Origin: Sipunculus nudus
Lineage: Eukaryota; Annelida; Sipuncula; Golfingiida; Sipunculidae
Reading direction: 5' to 3'
Length of the DNA: 64,000 nucleotides
Assembly: GCA_026874595.1 (NCBI GenBank)
Contig: CM049316.1
Coordinates: forward strand, 12,330,839 to 12,394,838
In this document: positions 60,731 to 64,000 of the stretch, one piece after another
How positions within the stretch are numbered: position 1 is the first letter of the stretch
How the letters are laid out: each line of letters starts with the position of its first letter
Notes under the pieces: model-generated
Seen by the model: the letters and a program-made list of their open reading frames with translations, nothing else
The model's database searches: none
What the model was told of the DNA's origin: nothing
Program-made: the position numbers and the translations under genes

Positions 60731-61138
60731 CAGGGGCGTCAATATAGGGGGGGTTGGGGGGTATATATAACCCCCACTTTTTGGCAAGGGGGGATGGTCA
60801 ATGTTATCATCCCCCCCCCCCCCCACTTTTCAGAGAATAATTTTTTAATATTGCAAATGAAATTAATAAATAAATAGAATCAAAGACTTTGGATCCATTT
60901 ACTAAAAATGTTATATCTAAACATTGCTTAGAATTCACGAATACACTTATTTTCTAAAACATTATAATTATCTGAAATATGATTGAGTTTATATATATAA
61001 CAATTATATATATACATATAATAAATATAATATATACATATATATATATTTTATATATATATATAAATATATATATATATTTATATAGTTGAATATGACA
61101 CTCAGAGACGCTGAAAAAAAGTATATATATATGTGTCA

Positions 61139-61191
<53 letters not shown>

Positions 61192-61240
61192 AACTCATCC
61201 CCCCCCCACCCCCACCCTTGGAGAAAAATTGACGCCACTG
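60731..61240. mobile_element. hAT-type MITE, 510 bp, perfect 8-bp target duplication
   Basis: CTTGTCAC lies immediately on both sides (60723-60730 and 61241-61248). The left terminus is CAGGGGCGTCAAT and the right terminus on the minus strand is CAGTGGCGTCAAT. CAG-ended inverted repeats with 8-bp duplication define the hAT superfamily. The interior is C/G runs near both ends and expanded TA tracts (for example 61140-61190). No transposase. Confidence 0.9.
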
Positions 61241-61248
61241 CTTGTCAC

Positions 61249-63600
61249 ACATCCATGCACTAATCCTTTTGCTTTTCTCTGTTTAAGTAATATAGATCTT
61301 GCTCTTATAATGAGATTTGCAGGTACGAAACAAATTACCCTGTTACTTTTTTTTTCAACTGTACCCTTCGTTTATTATGGTGACTTAAAATATGGGGCGT
61401 GATTTATACAATAGTATATTCTGTCTAATAAATATATTCCACCAAATGAGAAGGAAACAAGAAACCCCAGATGTTCCTTTTCTTTTGATTATAATGAAAG
61501 TATCCTTCATATATGGTTTTAATTTACAGTTGCCAAAAAGTTATTTCATATAGCACTGCAGTCATGAATACATAATAGCGATATTAATATGCGAGATCTG
61601 ACACTTTATTTTACGTCGTATAATATTGTCCCAGTCAAATCAAATAACTTATTGATCAATCAGATATCGATGTTATTTAAATATGTACTGTAAGAGAATA
61701 CAAAGATAGGACAACCAATCTTCTTTGATTCCGATGTTTTGAAAGAATTTAGCAAAGAGTTTACAGAAAGTTATAATACAAATGATATAGGTTTAGTTGA
61801 TATAAAAATATTACAAAATTGGGTAAACTAAGAGGTATACGTGATAAAGTCTAACTCATGAATTCAATATCTTGTGGGCGTCCTGTAGAATAATGGGATT
61901 TGTCTGTAATGTTATTATATCGTTAATTGAGTAAAAAAAATAAATCAATTTTCCAATGATAAAGCATGAATGTTGAGCTAAAATCATTAATCTGAGGCTA
62001 AATCTTCCGACAAAATGGGAAACCTTATCTGGAACTGTTTGTCCTCTTTTTTAACCACTTGCGGCGAAGCGAAATAGCGGCGTCACATACCATTATAAGC
62101 ACGTGGGCAAACAGAGTAACAAACTGGTTTCTTCCTTGAATCACAGATGGCGCTGCGATAGCCCTTTTGAAAAATAATTTTAAATTTCTCTTGATTTATG
62201 GCGAAATAACGGAAAATACCCCCCTTATGACACACTTTGCATCATTCCCGACAGTTCAAAACCAAAAACGGGCGTAGACGAGGCGTTATCAGAGAGGAGT
62301 TTCGTGATAAAAGTATAAAATGCCACCATCAGACCATTGTTCTTTGTAATATAAATAATTAATCATGTTTTATGTCTTCAAAAAGTTTATGCATTTTCGT
62401 GAGTACGATATGTCATAAACAATGAGGTTGATGATAGGCCGATAAATACGCCAGCATAAACTATAAAATATTGAAAAATTGTCGCTGTAAATGCATGCCT
62501 ATATTTGGACATTTCTCGGACCATCCTTATAGAAAATGGAAGGGGAGGGCTATTTAACATTACGTTACATTGCACGCATAGAATATATAGGTCTACATAT
62601 TTCATTCCAGTCTTGTCTAAAACAAAAAACTGGTAAACTAATTTTAATTTAAAAATATATTGCATTAAATTCACATAACCTATCAGGTAAAATATGAAAA
62701 TGGTGGAAAAACCGGCAGGTGTTGAATGTGTCGTCTTCAGCTCGATTTTAAACAAGCAGATGGTTGATCAAGAATTATTTTTTAAAAAAATATTTAAAAT
62801 TGTTTTAACAGCCATAATTTGTAACTTAATATATATTTTTCCATGTGTTATGTTTAAATAGATAAAGAAAATAATTATGAATTGATAAACACACAAGTGC
62901 AACAACATTAAATATATCTTCAATCTGTTAAATTCAATCATGCATGCAATGATTAAATGTCTTTCTAAAATGTAATTTGTGGTTATTTACTAGTATATTT
63001 AGTCAACGTTTTGCAGCGTACCATCTTGAAATGTAATGCTTACACACCTTATACCTATCCAAAGTATTGCCCAGTTTCTTAACCTTAAATTAATTATAAA
63101 CAAACATGCTCTTAGAAAAAAATTAACAAAATGTTGATAATTGGTAAATAAATGTTAAAATGTTTCTTTTACTTGGTCATTTGATACCTAAAAAAGGCAT
63201 AAGTAAACAAGACTTAGCTAGCTACCGTTTATACAGTTGCCTGTCATGTCAAAGAGACAAGAGACATGTAAAAATAAATGTAAAAATGACATTATTGTTC
63301 TCGTCTCAGGGCAAACGTGACAATATTACTATGATCATTTACTTTGACAACTGGAAGTCGTTACAGACGAGTTTAGTCGATAAAGACACGTTTTCGAGCA
63401 AGAAAAAAAATCCGAGAATTTCCCCGGATTTCTGAATTTTACTGAGTGCATTTCGCGACCTCTGACTTTGGCATCCAGGTTTTACTAGAGTTACTCTATT
63501 ATCGACCAGTTGACAAGCAAAGAAGCCAAAGTGAACTTGTCAACACCAAACATTTTTCGTCAATAATTTGTGGCATTAACTCAAAGGTATGGTTATTTTT
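61249..63600. other. intergenic DNA, nothing recognised
   Basis: AT-rich, with chance frames only. No splice-bounded exon or RNA gene seen. Confidence 0.45.
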
Positions 63601-63760
63601 AGCTCAGCTGACTGAAAGTCTTTTGAGCTATTGTGATCTCTCTTTGACCGTCGTCCGTTAACGGGGCACCTGATCATATTGTAACCTTTGGACTTAGATC
63701 TTCCAGTTCCAGTTTGACATCCAGTGAGGTCCTTGAATATTCTCCATGTCACACCCCCGA
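63601..63760 (+). repeat. 5' fragment of an AGCTCAGCTGACT-family element
   Basis: AGCTCAGCTGACTGAAAGTC and then GACCGTCGTCCG match the starts at 10628 and 45140. The TTAACGGGGCACCTGATCAT and GTGAGGTCCTTGAA phrases follow the internal unit of the 45-kb copy. The remainder runs toward the window edge. Confidence 0.6.
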
Positions 63761-64000
63761 AGGAATGGACGACCAGGTTCTTTTTAACGTTAAACCAAAC
63801 CGGCTGAAACTCTCACACACACTCCAAAAGATAAAAAAGACGAGTAAACAAACATAATATATTGAAAATTTGGAGAGGTGTTCCACACGTTTATAAATTA
63901 TATATCAATGATCACAATAGTCCACATAATCGAACACAATCACCAAGTCCTCATATATACACGGCCCTTGATCACATGCCCGATGTTCACACGTGACATC

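Noticed and set aside
59367-61402. Tyr/Ile-repeat frames (YIYIYI)
   Set aside because: They are translations of TA microsatellites.

Overview
The window is invertebrate nuclear DNA, most probably from a mollusc and likely a bivalve. It is AT-rich, its introns are long and full of repeats, and its protein-coding exons are short with GT..AG borders. The many repeats (tRNA-derived SINEs, LINE 3' ends with microsatellite tails, small inverted-repeat transposons, and tandem-core elements carrying runs of GTCCGTCC) are of kinds familiar in molluscan genomes. The phylum is an inference; no rRNA or mitochondrial sequence is present to prove it.

Two protein-coding genes are well supported, both on the + strand. 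(1) Positions 8602-31648 hold the last four coding exons of a syntrophin (C-terminal PH domain plus syntrophin-unique domain). They are joined by introns of about 13.9, 6.9 and 1.6 kb and have perfectly matching splice phases. The 5' part of the gene (PH1/PDZ) lies before the window. (2) Positions 48881-56894 hold a complete ten-exon gene of exactly 777 codons. It encodes an N-terminal helical region, a long Glu/Arg/Lys coiled coil, and beta-rich C-terminal modules that resemble the ZU5-UPA region of PIDD/UNC5/DTHD1-type proteins, but no death domain follows. One in-frame TAA at codon 139 (51685-51687) interrupts an otherwise intact reading frame. This is the most interesting genic feature.

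Everything else is repeat or non-coding. 1-8.6 kb: syntrophin intron with small inverted-repeat elements and a Helitron-like element built of eight ~180-bp units. 8.7-22.6 kb: syntrophin intron with a 3 x 325 bp repeat, a tandem-core element split by a TA-flanked transposon, a ~52-bp minisatellite, tandem SINEs, and a 2,700-bp inverted-repeat element inserted in the minisatellite. 22.9-31.5 kb: MITEs, LINE 3' ends and SINEs. 31.6-48 kb: syntrophin 3' flank and intergenic DNA with a 279-bp tandem repeat, a 58-bp minisatellite, and another tandem-core element split by a transposon. 48-57 kb: the second gene, set between copies of a local duplication. 57-64 kb: a decayed LINE with reverse transcriptase, microsatellites, and a hAT-type MITE with a perfect 8-bp target duplication.

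The two genes show no operon or functional link. Syntrophin acts at the dystrophin complex under the plasma membrane. The second protein, if made, would be a death-fold-pathway relative or scaffold of unknown function. No bacterial-type features, CRISPR arrays, rRNA genes or functional tRNA genes were seen.
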